From NCBI GenBank assembly GCA_963658035.1, contig CAVKOL010000080.1, positions 1-11,573 of the forward strand: a DNA stretch of 11,573 bases, in the 5' to 3' direction. The translations under genes were made by a program, and so were the position numbers. The notes under the pieces were generated by a model that searched no databases, was not told where the DNA came from, and saw nothing but the letters and a program-made list of their open reading frames with translations. Source of the DNA: Paratractidigestivibacter sp963658035 (GTDB taxonomy: Bacteria > Actinomycetota > Coriobacteriia > Coriobacteriales > Atopobiaceae). Within the stretch, counting starts at the first letter, position 1. Each line of letters starts with the position of its first letter. Below are positions 1 to 6,446 of the stretch, one piece after another.

Positions 1-284
1 AGCCCATGACCGGCCTGGACCCCCAGGCGGCCTGGCTGCTCAAGAAGTCCATGCGAAAGCACGCCGAGGAGGGCAAGACCGTGCTCTTCTCCACGCACGT
101 TTTGGACGTTGCCGAGAAGGTCGTCGACCGTGTGGGCATCATCGCCCACGGCAAGCTGCTGTTTGTTGGCACCGTCGACGAGATGCGCGAGCATTTTCGC
201 AACAACGACTCGCTTGAGGAGATGTTCCTCGAGCTCACGGGCGAGAATTCCCCGCTTGCCGGGACCGCTGCGGAGGAGATGTAG
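1..284 (+). CDS. ABC exporter ATP-binding protein, C-terminal part (5' truncated by window)
   Basis: This is the 3' end of an ATPase subunit that powers an ABC exporter at the cytoplasmic face of the membrane. The reading frame is already open at base 1. The first whole codons read (E)PMTGLDPQ, which is the tail of Walker B plus the D-loop, and FSTHVLDVAEK follows with the switch histidine (H-loop). The closing section, VVDRVGIIAHGKLLFVGT then a short acidic tail, is typical of ABC-2-type ATPases. Walker A, the Q-loop and the signature motif lie upstream of the window. The stop at 282-284 is one base from the next gene's GTG, so the two are co-transcribed and surely form one transporter. The substrate cannot be read from the sequence. 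Confidence 0.93.
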   Translation, partial: PMTGLDPQAAWLLKKSMRKHAEEGKTVLFSTHVLDVAEKVVDRVGIIAHGKLLFVGTVDEMREHFRNNDSLEEMFLELTGENSPLAGTAAEEM

Positions 285-285
285 C

Positions 286-2019
286 GTGGGCGGCCTTGAC
301 TGGGCGCAGTTTCGCGCGCTTCTGGGCGCCATACGCAAGGGCGAGGAAAGTGACGACGACGTCTTGGGCCTGGGCGGCGAGGGCGGCGGCAGCAAGGCCG
401 GCAAGCTCGCGGGCATGGTCGTCTCGTTTGTCGTGATCGCGGGCCTGATGTTTTTCGCTGGCCTTGTTTTGGGCCAGGCCGGGGCATCGGTGCTCTCGGG
501 CTTCAACATCATCGTCGTGGCCCTGGTGCTGCTGTCGATCACGATGGGCTTCTACACGGCCGTGAGCAGCCTTTTTCTTGTGAGCGACCTGGCCTTCTAC
601 GTCGCGCTGCCGGTCTCTGGCCAAACCATCATGTGGGCGAAGCTCGTCAGTTACTTCATGAACGCCGTCCTTATGGACGCCTCGATCCTGCCGCTTGGCC
701 TGGGCCTGCTGCTTGGTCGCGGAGAAGGGCCTCTGACCTGGGTCGCGTTGATCTTCGCCTTCATCTTGTGCGCCCTGGCCGTGAACGTCGCCATGGTTCT
801 TCTCGTCTTGCCGCTCATGCGCTTCTCTAAGCTCGCCGTGGACAAGGACCGCTTCTCGCGTGCGCTTGGCGCCGTGATCACCTTGCTGGTCGTTGCCGTC
901 TCGCTGGCGTTTTCGATCGCCAGGCAGACGGAAGGCGGCATTGACATGGGCGGCATTGCCTCGCTGACCGAGGGCATCGCGTCGGCCCCTGCGGTCATGG
1001 TGGTCCTTACCGTCCTGTGCCCGCCGTTTGCCCTGGGCGGCGTTGCCTTTGGCCAGGCGGGTGCGCTGACGCTCGCGGGCCTTGCGGGCATGGTCGTGCT
1101 TTTGGGCATCTACGCCGGTCTTCTCAACTGGTGCTCGGGTAAGTGGTACTTCGAGGCCGTTCGCGGCCTTGCGGGTGGGGCGGGCGTGCGCTCGAACAAG
1201 CGCTACGATGCCGCCGAGCTGGGCGCCAAGGTGGCCGGCCGCAGCCAGTTCAAGGCCTTTGTCGCCGTCGACGCGGCCTCGCTCATTCGCGTACCGTACT
1301 TCTTCAACCAGTTTGTGTTGTCGCAGTGGCTCGTGCCCATCATCTTGCTGGCCGTTTTGGGCTTTAGCCTCTTTAGGAACAGCGACCTTACCTCCTTTGA
1401 CCAGGTGCGCCAGATCGCAGCCACCTGCCAGATCGGCACGACCGTGGGTTTTGTTCCCTTGGTGGGCACCGTTCTTCTCGCCGTCTTCACGGGCATCCAG
1501 TCCTACGCCTGCGGCCAGGCCGTGGCGCGAGACGGGCAGGACTTCTTCTATTTTCGTACCATGCCGGTTGACCTGCGCGCCTATGCCAAGGCCAAGTTCG
1601 CGGCAAACGAGCTGGTAGGCCGCGCACCCGTGGCCGTCGTCCTGTTTGTGGGGCTGCTGGTCGTGGGCCTGCCGCCCGCCACGGCGTTTGTCTGCATCGC
1701 GCTCTTTGTGCTGTGCGTCGCCTGCGCAGACCTGGCGAGCCTGGCCGTGGGCATGCGCTCGCCCAAGCTCGACTGGGAAAGCGAGTCCGAGCTGGCAAAG
1801 GGCAACGAGGCCTTTGGCGCCATCATCGCCTGCATCGCCGTCACGGTCCTGGTCATGGTCCTGCCGGCGCTGTGCTTTGTGGTGCCGCTGCTGCTGGAGA
1901 TGGAGGCGGGCGTCTGGAGCTCGGTCGCGGCCATCGTGGTCTGCGCGTTAGAGCTGGCGGGCCTCTTTGCGCTGGCCTTTGGGCCCTGCGTGCGCAGGCT
2001 CGCCACGATCGAGCCGTAG
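286..2019 (+). CDS. ABC exporter permease, putative ABC exporter family (577 aa)
   Basis: This is the membrane subunit paired with the upstream ATPase. I chose GTG 286 because GGAGGAG at 272-278 sits 7 bases upstream; a longer reading would overlap the ATPase heavily. The N-terminal 40 residues are cytosolic and contain an acidic patch and a Gly-rich stretch. About ten to twelve hydrophobic segments follow, roughly at residues 43-63, 74-100, 125-144, 152-177, 195-211, 235-256, 258-281, 345-363, 385-404, 447-487, 511-535 and 545-567. Two loops look alike and frame the two halves: FYVALPVSGQTIMWAKLVSY (about 104-123) and FYFRTMPVDLRAYAKAKF (about 421-438). With MRSPKLDWESESE (490-502), these loops are the hallmarks I associate with the large 'putative ABC exporter' permeases. 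The family call is from memory of these motifs, and the substrate is unknown. Confidence 0.85.
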   Translation: MGGLDWAQFRALLGAIRKGEESDDDVLGLGGEGGGSKAGKLAGMVVSFVVIAGLMFFAGLVLGQAGASVLSGFNIIVVALVLLSITMGFYTAVSSLFLVSDLAFYVALPVSGQTIMWAKLVSYFMNAVLMDASILPLGLGLLLGRGEGPLTWVALIFAFILCALAVNVAMVLLVLPLMRFSKLAVDKDRFSRALGAVITLLVVAVSLAFSIARQTEGGIDMGGIASLTEGIASAPAVMVVLTVLCPPFALGGVAFGQAGALTLAGLAGMVVLLGIYAGLLNWCSGKWYFEAVRGLAGGAGVRSNKRYDAAELGAKVAGRSQFKAFVAVDAASLIRVPYFFNQFVLSQWLVPIILLAVLGFSLFRNSDLTSFDQVRQIAATCQIGTTVGFVPLVGTVLLAVFTGIQSYACGQAVARDGQDFFYFRTMPVDLRAYAKAKFAANELVGRAPVAVVLFVGLLVVGLPPATAFVCIALFVLCVACADLASLAVGMRSPKLDWESESELAKGNEAFGAIIACIAVTVLVMVLPALCFVVPLLLEMEAGVWSSVAAIVVCALELAGLFALAFGPCVRRLATIEP

Positions 2020-2065
2020 GCGAGGGCGCACGTAGCCGTTGGGCTAACGCCGGTTACCGGCCCCC

Positions 2066-2090
2066 CCGGCGCTCTTCTCGCCTGCGCCGG
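2066..2090 (+). terminator. G/C-rich hairpin downstream of the exporter operon, with CTTCTCGCC in its loop
   Basis: CCGGCGC (2066-2072) and GCGCCGG (2084-2090) form a perfect 7-bp stem around an 11-base loop that contains CTTCTCGCC (2074-2082). A second small palindrome, GCCGGT-T-ACCGGC, lies just upstream at 2049-2061. The position, 47 bases after the permease stop and before a fresh TATAAT box, suits a transcription terminator. There is no T-tract, so intrinsic termination is doubtful. It may instead be a Rho-independent-like pause or a site recognised because of the motif. Confidence 0.4.
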
Positions 2091-2115
2091 CTCCCAAGTG
2101 AATTAAGCTATCGCG

Positions 2116-2121
2116 TATAAT
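2116..2121 (+). promoter_or_regulatory. Probable -10 box for the double-glycine peptide gene
   Basis: A perfect TATAAT lies 42 bases before the ATG of the small peptide gene, in an AT-richer patch of otherwise G/C-rich DNA. No good -35 hexamer is visible at 16-18 bases upstream (the region reads about CCCAAG), so the promoter may depend on an activator or be weak. It is read from sequence only. Confidence 0.5.
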
Positions 2122-2162
2122 TCGCTCGTAGGGTCGATGCATGCAGACGAGAGGTGGGCATC

Positions 2163-2354
2163 ATGGAAAAGCGTGACTCGGTCAAGGCGTTGAGCGACGA
2201 GGATATGGAGCGTGTTCTTGGCGGCACTGTTGCCCTGGGCGGCTGGGGCAAGAAATACCCGTCGGCAGCCTCCTCTTCGTTGACGGAATCTGTTGACGAG
2301 CTTCTTGAAGACACCCAAAAAGGAAGCAAAGGCTCGTATCTTAACGCCAACTAG
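2163..2354 (+). CDS. Double-glycine leader peptide (putative bacteriocin, RiPP or signalling-peptide precursor, 63 aa)
   Basis: This small gene encodes a 63-residue precursor. I chose ATG 2163 because GAGAGGTGG (2149-2157) is its ribosome site; an in-frame GTG at 2154 lies inside that site. The N-terminus LSDEDMERVLGG (residues 10-21) fits the double-glycine leader pattern at every key position: L -12, S -11, D -8, M -7, V -4, G -2, G -1. Such leaders are cut after GG by the C39 peptidase domain of dedicated ABC exporters. The predicted 42-residue core begins TVALGGWGKKYPSAASSS and ends GSYLNAN. It has no cysteine, is about neutral to slightly acidic, and has a Ser/Thr-rich middle and an acidic helix-like stretch (TESVDELLED). 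A lanthipeptide is therefore unlikely; an unmodified class II bacteriocin-like peptide or a pheromone is possible. The gene has its own -10 box and a strong terminator. The upstream exporter ATPase fragment shows no C39 domain in the part visible here. Confidence 0.75.
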   Translation: MEKRDSVKALSDEDMERVLGGTVALGGWGKKYPSAASSSLTESVDELLEDTQKGSKGSYLNAN

Positions 2355-2356
2355 CT

Positions 2357-2389
2357 AAGAAGCTGCGAGATAATCGCAGCTTCTTTTTT
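2357..2389 (+). terminator. Strong intrinsic terminator of the double-glycine peptide gene
   Basis: A perfect 12-bp stem pairs AAGAAGCTGCGA (2357-2368) with TCGCAGCTTCTT (2374-2385) around the loop GATAA. It runs into six T residues (2384-2389). It begins three bases after the peptide gene's stop codon, so that gene ends as a discrete transcript and asparaginase needs its own promoter. Confidence 0.93.
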
Positions 2390-2521
2390 GTCAGCTACCC
2401 AAATTGATTAAAAGCTTGCACAACGTTGCCTTACGGCCTGCGCGCTCCGGGGGTGCTTGACGTAAAATAGCCCAGTTAAATCGCAACCTTCGCGCATCTG
2501 TACCTATAAGGAGAAACCCAC

Positions 2522-3523
2522 GTGAAGCGTGTTTTGATCATCGCGACGGGCGGCACCATCGCCTCGACCTCTGACGGGGCGGGACTTACGCCCACCGCCA
2601 CCGGCCGCGAGCTTGCCGATAAGGTGCCCCTGCTGGACACCCTGGCTGAGCTGGACTTTGTTCAGCCCATGAACATCGACAGCACCAACATGCGCCCGCG
2701 CGACTGGTTGGCCATCCGCGACGTGATCGTGGACGCCTACGACAACTACGACGGCTTCGTTGTCCTGCACGGCACCGACACCATGGCCTACACCGCCGCG
2801 GCCCTGTCGTATTTGATCCAAGACAGCGAGAAGCCCATCGTGCTCACCGGCTCGCAGCAGCCCATGGCAAGCCCCTTCACCGACGCCAAGCTCAACCTGT
2901 ACCAGTCGGTTCTCTACGCGGCCGACGACGCCAGCCGCGACGTGGCCGTGGTCTTCTCGGGCAAGGTCATCGCCGGCACCCGCGCCCACAAGCAGCGCAC
3001 CATGAGCTTCAACGCGTTTACCAGCATGAACTACCCCTCGCTGGCCTACATTCGCAACAACCGCGTGGTCCACGCGGGCGCCGGCGCCCCGGTTGGCGGC
3101 GAGAAGACCGGCGCCGCGCCGCGCGTCTTTGACGGCTTGAACGAGCGCGTCATTGTCCTTAAGCTCACGCCCGAGCTGCAGCCCTCGATCTTTGACCTGC
3201 TCAAGCGCGACTACGACGCCGTGATCTTAGAGACCTTTGGCATCGGCGGCATCCCCGACACGCTGCACGACGCCATCTTTGGCTGGGTTGAGTCGGGCCG
3301 CACCTTGGTGGTTACCACGCAGGTGCCCGAGGAAGGCCTTGACCTGGGCGTTTATGAGGTCGGCCGCGCCTATGCCGAGAACCCCGGCGTGCTTAAGGGC
3401 GACGACATGACCACCGAGGCCCTCGTTGCCAAGACGATGTGGGTCCTGGGCCAGACGCGCGAGCCCGCCCAGGTCCAAAAGCTCTTCTATCAGGAAATCA
3501 ACCACGACCGCATGCCGCGCTAG
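2522..3523 (+). CDS. ansA: L-asparaginase, type I (cytosolic), 333 aa
   Basis: The enzyme hydrolyses L-asparagine to L-aspartate and ammonia. GTG 2522 is the start, with TAAGGAG ending at 2513, 8 bases upstream. The first catalytic motif is ATGGTIAS, with nucleophile Thr12. The second is HGTDTMAYTA, with Thr85 and Asp86. The Lys of GTRAHK (residue 158) fits the catalytic triad lysine of type I enzymes. NIDSTNMRPRDW and LTGSQQPM are further family signatures. There is no signal peptide, so it acts in the cytosol, and the length matches the usual 330 or so residues. Upstream a TTGACG (2457-2462) is visible, but no convincing -10 lies at the right distance. The surface protease gene follows after 55 bases and might be co-transcribed. 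The alternative of an archaeal-type GatD-like protein is unlikely given the length and motifs. Confidence 0.95.
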   Translation: MKRVLIIATGGTIASTSDGAGLTPTATGRELADKVPLLDTLAELDFVQPMNIDSTNMRPRDWLAIRDVIVDAYDNYDGFVVLHGTDTMAYTAAALSYLIQDSEKPIVLTGSQQPMASPFTDAKLNLYQSVLYAADDASRDVAVVFSGKVIAGTRAHKQRTMSFNAFTSMNYPSLAYIRNNRVVHAGAGAPVGGEKTGAAPRVFDGLNERVIVLKLTPELQPSIFDLLKRDYDAVILETFGIGGIPDTLHDAIFGWVESGRTLVVTTQVPEEGLDLGVYEVGRAYAENPGVLKGDDMTTEALVAKTMWVLGQTREPAQVQKLFYQEINHDRMPR

Positions 3524-3578
3524 GGCCGCTGCTCGCCGTGGTTTTCTCGCAAACGACCTTTTAAAGATTGGAGCCGCA

Positions 3579-6230
3579 ATGAAAGACAACCGTTTACCTG
3601 TAGTTTCTTGCGCGCGACGCGCGGCCTTCTCGGCCCTTCTCGCCGCCGCCATCGCCGCGGGCACCCCGGCCTTGGCCCTGGCCACCACGGCCGAGGACTG
3701 GGCCAACGTCATCGAGTCGACCCTTAGCGACCCGTCCTACTCGGCCACGGGGTACGACCACGACGAGGCCGCGGCCTTGTCCAGCGGCGACTCGACGTCC
3801 GTCGTCATCACCGGCAAGTACGGCAGCTCCGCCGCCACCAAGTTCGACCTGCGCGACCCCAACGGCGACGGCGACCGCTCCGACTCTGTTGTGACCCCGG
3901 TCAAGCGCCAGCAACCGTGGGGCACCTGCTGGGGCTTCTCGGCCATCGCTGCCTGCGAGACGAGCATCATCTCCGAGATGGACAGCACCTACGAGGCAAC
4001 CAAGCTCGACCTCTCCGAGATGCAGCTCGTGACCTCGACCTTTAAATCGGGCGGCGCGCCCGAGAGCGTCGTGGGCAAGGGCCAGGCGGGCGAGGGCTTC
4101 TACAGCACCTCGAGCGACCCCAACGTCGGCGAGATGACCGGTGGCCTGGCCAACTACGGCTCGTCCCTCTTTGCCGCCGGCATCGGCCCGCTCAACGAGT
4201 CCTTGGCCGAGTACAAGAACTCCGAGGGCATCATCGAGTGCAAGGTCTTCTATAAGGGCAACGAGGACAACCCCGAGATTCAGTACCTGACTGACGACCA
4301 GGTCTCGCTGCTTAAACTCGACGCATCCGTGGCCAGGGTCATTAAGAAGAATTGGGCCGGCAACTACGTGGACACCGCCGGCAACCTGGTCTACACCGAT
4401 TGGTCGCTGCCCGAGAACCTGTGGAACGCCTCGAGCTACGAGTTTGACAACTCCAACATCTTGCCCGACACCGTGATCAAGGACACCAAGGGCAACTACG
4501 TGGGTACCGACATGGACGCCGTTGCCGCTATCAAGGGCGAGCTGGTGCAGGGCCGCGCGGTCTCGATGAGCTTCCACGCCGATTCCTACAACCCCAACCA
4601 GTCCGACGCAAAGACGCCCAAGTACATGAACACCACGACCTGGGCCCACTACACCTACGACGGCGCCACGGCCAACCACGCCGTGTGCATCGTGGGCTGG
4701 GACGACAGCTTCTCGCGCACCAACTTTGGCGACGGCGTCAACAACCTGCCCGAGGGCGACGGCGCGTGGCTGGTCAAGAACAGCTGGGGCTCTGCCACCA
4801 ACGACTTCCCCAACGGCGCCACCGACAAGGAGTTTGGCATCGAGGAGAACGGCCAGCACACGGGCTACTTCTGGATGTCCTACTACGACCACAGCATCGG
4901 CGAGTTCGAGACCTTTGAGTTCGATCTCAACGAGTACTCGGACAGCGAGGACTATGTCGTCGACCAGTACGACTTCATGGCGGGTGCCTCGGTCTTTGCG
5001 CTGGCCTCTGACGAGGAGTGCAGCTCGGCCAACATCTACACGGCCGAGGAGGACATGTCGGTGCGCGCCCTGTCGTGCCTGACGTCCAAGCCCGGCACGA
5101 CCGTTGACTACAAGCTCTACCTGCTGGACGACGAGGCCACCACGCCCGATGACCCCGAGCACTCCACCTTGGTCTACCAGATTTCCAGCGAAACGTACGA
5201 TTACGGCGGATATCACCGCTTGAAGCTGGACGAGGACAACTGGATCGCCTTGCGCAAGGGGCAGCGCTACGCCGTGGTCACCACGCAGTACGTCGTCAAC
5301 AAGGACGATGACGACTGCAAGTACTACGTTGTAGTCAACTCCAACAACGGCAAGCCCACCGAGAAGGACGCGCAGGAGATTCGCGAGTACTTTGCGCAAG
5401 AGAAGCTCGAAGAGGTCCAGAAGGAGTACTACAGCAAGTACTACAACCCCGCGTTTGCCCAGAACCTCGCCGCCGGCATGAGCCGCACCGATGCCGCTGC
5501 CGCGGCCGACGTCACGGCCAAGGCCGAGGTGGCAAAGGACGACGTCAAGGCCCAGATCCAAAAGGAAGCAGACCAGAGGGTCGAGGACGTGGTGAACAGC
5601 TACTTCGTGGCCAAGGTCAACGAGGGCGAGAGCTTTACCGACATGAAGCTCACCTACGACGAGGACGTGACCTGGGTCGATTGGTCCGCGGTCAACGAGT
5701 ACGCAGCCGAGAAAGGCCGCGCCGTGGACAACATGCCCATCAAGGCCTACGGCGAGCTGCGCCAGTGGGCCGAGGTGGACGAGCTGGCCGCCCTTGAGTC
5801 CGCGATCGCGCAGGCCAAGGCCACGTTGGCGTCTGCGGTTATCAGCGTCGATGGTTCGGACGTCGACGAGGGCGCCACGTGGATGACGCAGGAGGAGTAC
5901 GACGCGCTGTCTGCCGCGGTCGCGGCCGGCCAGGAGCTTCTCGACGCCGCCGGTGCCACGACCTACCGCACGGTGCTGGCCAACACGACGCCCGGCTCCG
6001 ACGAGGTCAACCAGGCTACGACCTCGCTGACCTTCGAGGCCCACGCCGGCACGCGCAAGGCGCAGCAGGCAGGGGAGAAGGACGCGGGCAAGCAGGACGG
6101 CACTGCCAAGTCGGGCAAGGGCAAGACGCCCGCGACCGGCGACGTCGCCTTCGCGGGCGCGGCGGTTTTGGCCGCCGGCGGCGCGGCGAGCCTGGTGGCC
6201 GCGCGTACTTCTCGCCGTCGCTCTAAGTAA
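3579..6230 (+). CDS. Secreted, sortase-anchored papain-like (C1A) cysteine protease with lectin-like domain, 883 aa
   Basis: ATG 3579 follows GATTGGAG with 5 bases between. Residues 1-35 form a signal peptide (RR, hydrophobic core, ALA before TT). The papain fold spans about 88-440. Gln111 is the oxyanion-hole residue, Cys117 in QPWGTCWGFSA the nucleophile, His367 in NHAVCIVGWDD and Asn401 in WLVKNSWG complete the active site. A lectin-like beta domain follows (about 460-590, resuming at about 680-700 with GESFTDM...VTWVDW). It is interrupted by a highly charged helical stretch (about 595-675). A FIVAR-like helical repeat (about 735-820; LAALESAIAQAKATL, SVDGSDV, WMTQEEYDAL) leads to a Lys/Gly linker. 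TPATG (850-854), a hydrophobic segment and RTSRRRSK form the cell-wall sorting signal. The protein should be covalently attached to the wall and digest extracellular proteins. No obvious prodomain separates signal peptide and catalytic domain beyond about 50 residues. Confidence 0.92.
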   Translation: MKDNRLPVVSCARRAAFSALLAAAIAAGTPALALATTAEDWANVIESTLSDPSYSATGYDHDEAAALSSGDSTSVVITGKYGSSAATKFDLRDPNGDGDRSDSVVTPVKRQQPWGTCWGFSAIAACETSIISEMDSTYEATKLDLSEMQLVTSTFKSGGAPESVVGKGQAGEGFYSTSSDPNVGEMTGGLANYGSSLFAAGIGPLNESLAEYKNSEGIIECKVFYKGNEDNPEIQYLTDDQVSLLKLDASVARVIKKNWAGNYVDTAGNLVYTDWSLPENLWNASSYEFDNSNILPDTVIKDTKGNYVGTDMDAVAAIKGELVQGRAVSMSFHADSYNPNQSDAKTPKYMNTTTWAHYTYDGATANHAVCIVGWDDSFSRTNFGDGVNNLPEGDGAWLVKNSWGSATNDFPNGATDKEFGIEENGQHTGYFWMSYYDHSIGEFETFEFDLNEYSDSEDYVVDQYDFMAGASVFALASDEECSSANIYTAEEDMSVRALSCLTSKPGTTVDYKLYLLDDEATTPDDPEHSTLVYQISSETYDYGGYHRLKLDEDNWIALRKGQRYAVVTTQYVVNKDDDDCKYYVVVNSNNGKPTEKDAQEIREYFAQEKLEEVQKEYYSKYYNPAFAQNLAAGMSRTDAAAAADVTAKAEVAKDDVKAQIQKEADQRVEDVVNSYFVAKVNEGESFTDMKLTYDEDVTWVDWSAVNEYAAEKGRAVDNMPIKAYGELRQWAEVDELAALESAIAQAKATLASAVISVDGSDVDEGATWMTQEEYDALSAAVAAGQELLDAAGATTYRTVLANTTPGSDEVNQATTSLTFEAHAGTRKAQQAGEKDAGKQDGTAKSGKGKTPATGDVAFAGAAVLAAGGAASLVAARTSRRRSK

Positions 6231-6239
6231 GGGACGCCG

Positions 6240-6287
6240 GGTGGGGCGGCCAGCAGGACCCCGCGGGTTTCTCGCCGCCGCCCCACC
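6240..6287 (+). terminator. G/C-rich hairpin after the protease gene
   Basis: GGTGGGGCGGC (6240-6250) pairs perfectly with GCCGCCCCACC (6277-6287) across a 26-base loop. It begins ten bases after the protease stop. The loop ends with TTTCTCGCC (6268-6276), one mismatch from the recurring CTTCTCGCC, directly against the right arm. TGCAAAAATGGG follows rather than a T-tract, so this is a hairpin in terminator position and not a canonical intrinsic terminator. Confidence 0.5.
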
Positions 6288-6289
6288 TG

Positions 6290-6412
6290 CAAAAATGGGA
6301 CTTGTCTGATGGTTTTTGGGCTTCTCGCCTGCAATTCTTGGACTTGTCTGATGAAATGGCGATATATTTGGGACTTGTCTGATGTTTGAGTATCAGACAA
6401 GTCCCATTTTTG
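6290..6412. repeat. 123-bp element with perfect 21-bp terminal inverted repeat and internal direct copies
   Basis: Bases 6290-6310 and 6392-6412 are exact reverse complements over 21 bases. The core GGACTTGTCTGATG occurs three times in direct orientation (6298-6311, 6340-6353, 6371-6384) at spacings of 42 and 31. It occurs once inverted at the right end (CATCAGACAAGTCC-type, within 6392-6405). No target-site duplication is visible at the edges. The element fills the gap between the protease and HAD/pepT genes. It may be a miniature non-autonomous element, a regulatory leader with competing stems, or an operator cluster. One CTTCTCGCC copy (6321-6329) lies inside it. Confidence 0.85.
6370..6411 (+). 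terminator. Intrinsic terminator/attenuator hairpin ahead of the HAD-pepT operon
   Basis: GGGACTTGTCTGAT (6370-6383) pairs perfectly with ATCAGACAAGTCCC (6392-6405) around an 8-base loop, and TTTTT follows at 6407-6411 after one A. The shape fits an intrinsic terminator. It could end protease transcripts. Because the HAD start is only 35 bases beyond it with no promoter visible between, it could also attenuate a transcript that starts upstream, for instance near TATATT at 6363-6368. The left arms at 6290-6310 and 6340-6352 can pair with the same right arm instead. Confidence 0.7.
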
Positions 6413-6446
6413 AGGAAAGCTCGCGCGGCGCCGGGGAGGACGCACC

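Noticed and set aside
109..285. Upstream extension of the permease frame into the ATPase gene
   Set aside because: The extra residues are Arg/Ser-rich out-of-frame translation of the ATPase; GTG 286 has an excellent ribosome site.
2457..2510. Canonical promoter for asparaginase
   Set aside because: TTGACG (2457-2462) has no TATAAT-like hexamer 16-18 bases downstream. TAAAAT (2463-2468) and TATAAG (2505-2510) lack a matching -35, so no specific promoter is called.
3594..6044. Very long open frame (816 codons) on the minus strand, opposite the protease
   Set aside because: It is an artefact of strong G/C third-position bias. The translation is low-complexity Val/Gly/Leu/Asp without domains, whereas the + strand frame has a full papain active site and sorting signal.
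3579..6230. The papain-like protease as the leader-cleaving enzyme for the double-glycine peptide
   Set aside because: It has a signal peptide and sortase anchor and belongs to C1A, not to the C39 exporter-linked peptidases that cut such leaders inside the cell. The proximity alone is not evidence.
6290..6412. Possible CRISPR array
   Set aside because: Only three direct copies of about 14 bases with unequal spacings (42 and 31) and one inverted copy, and no cas gene. The structure is a hairpin element and not an array.
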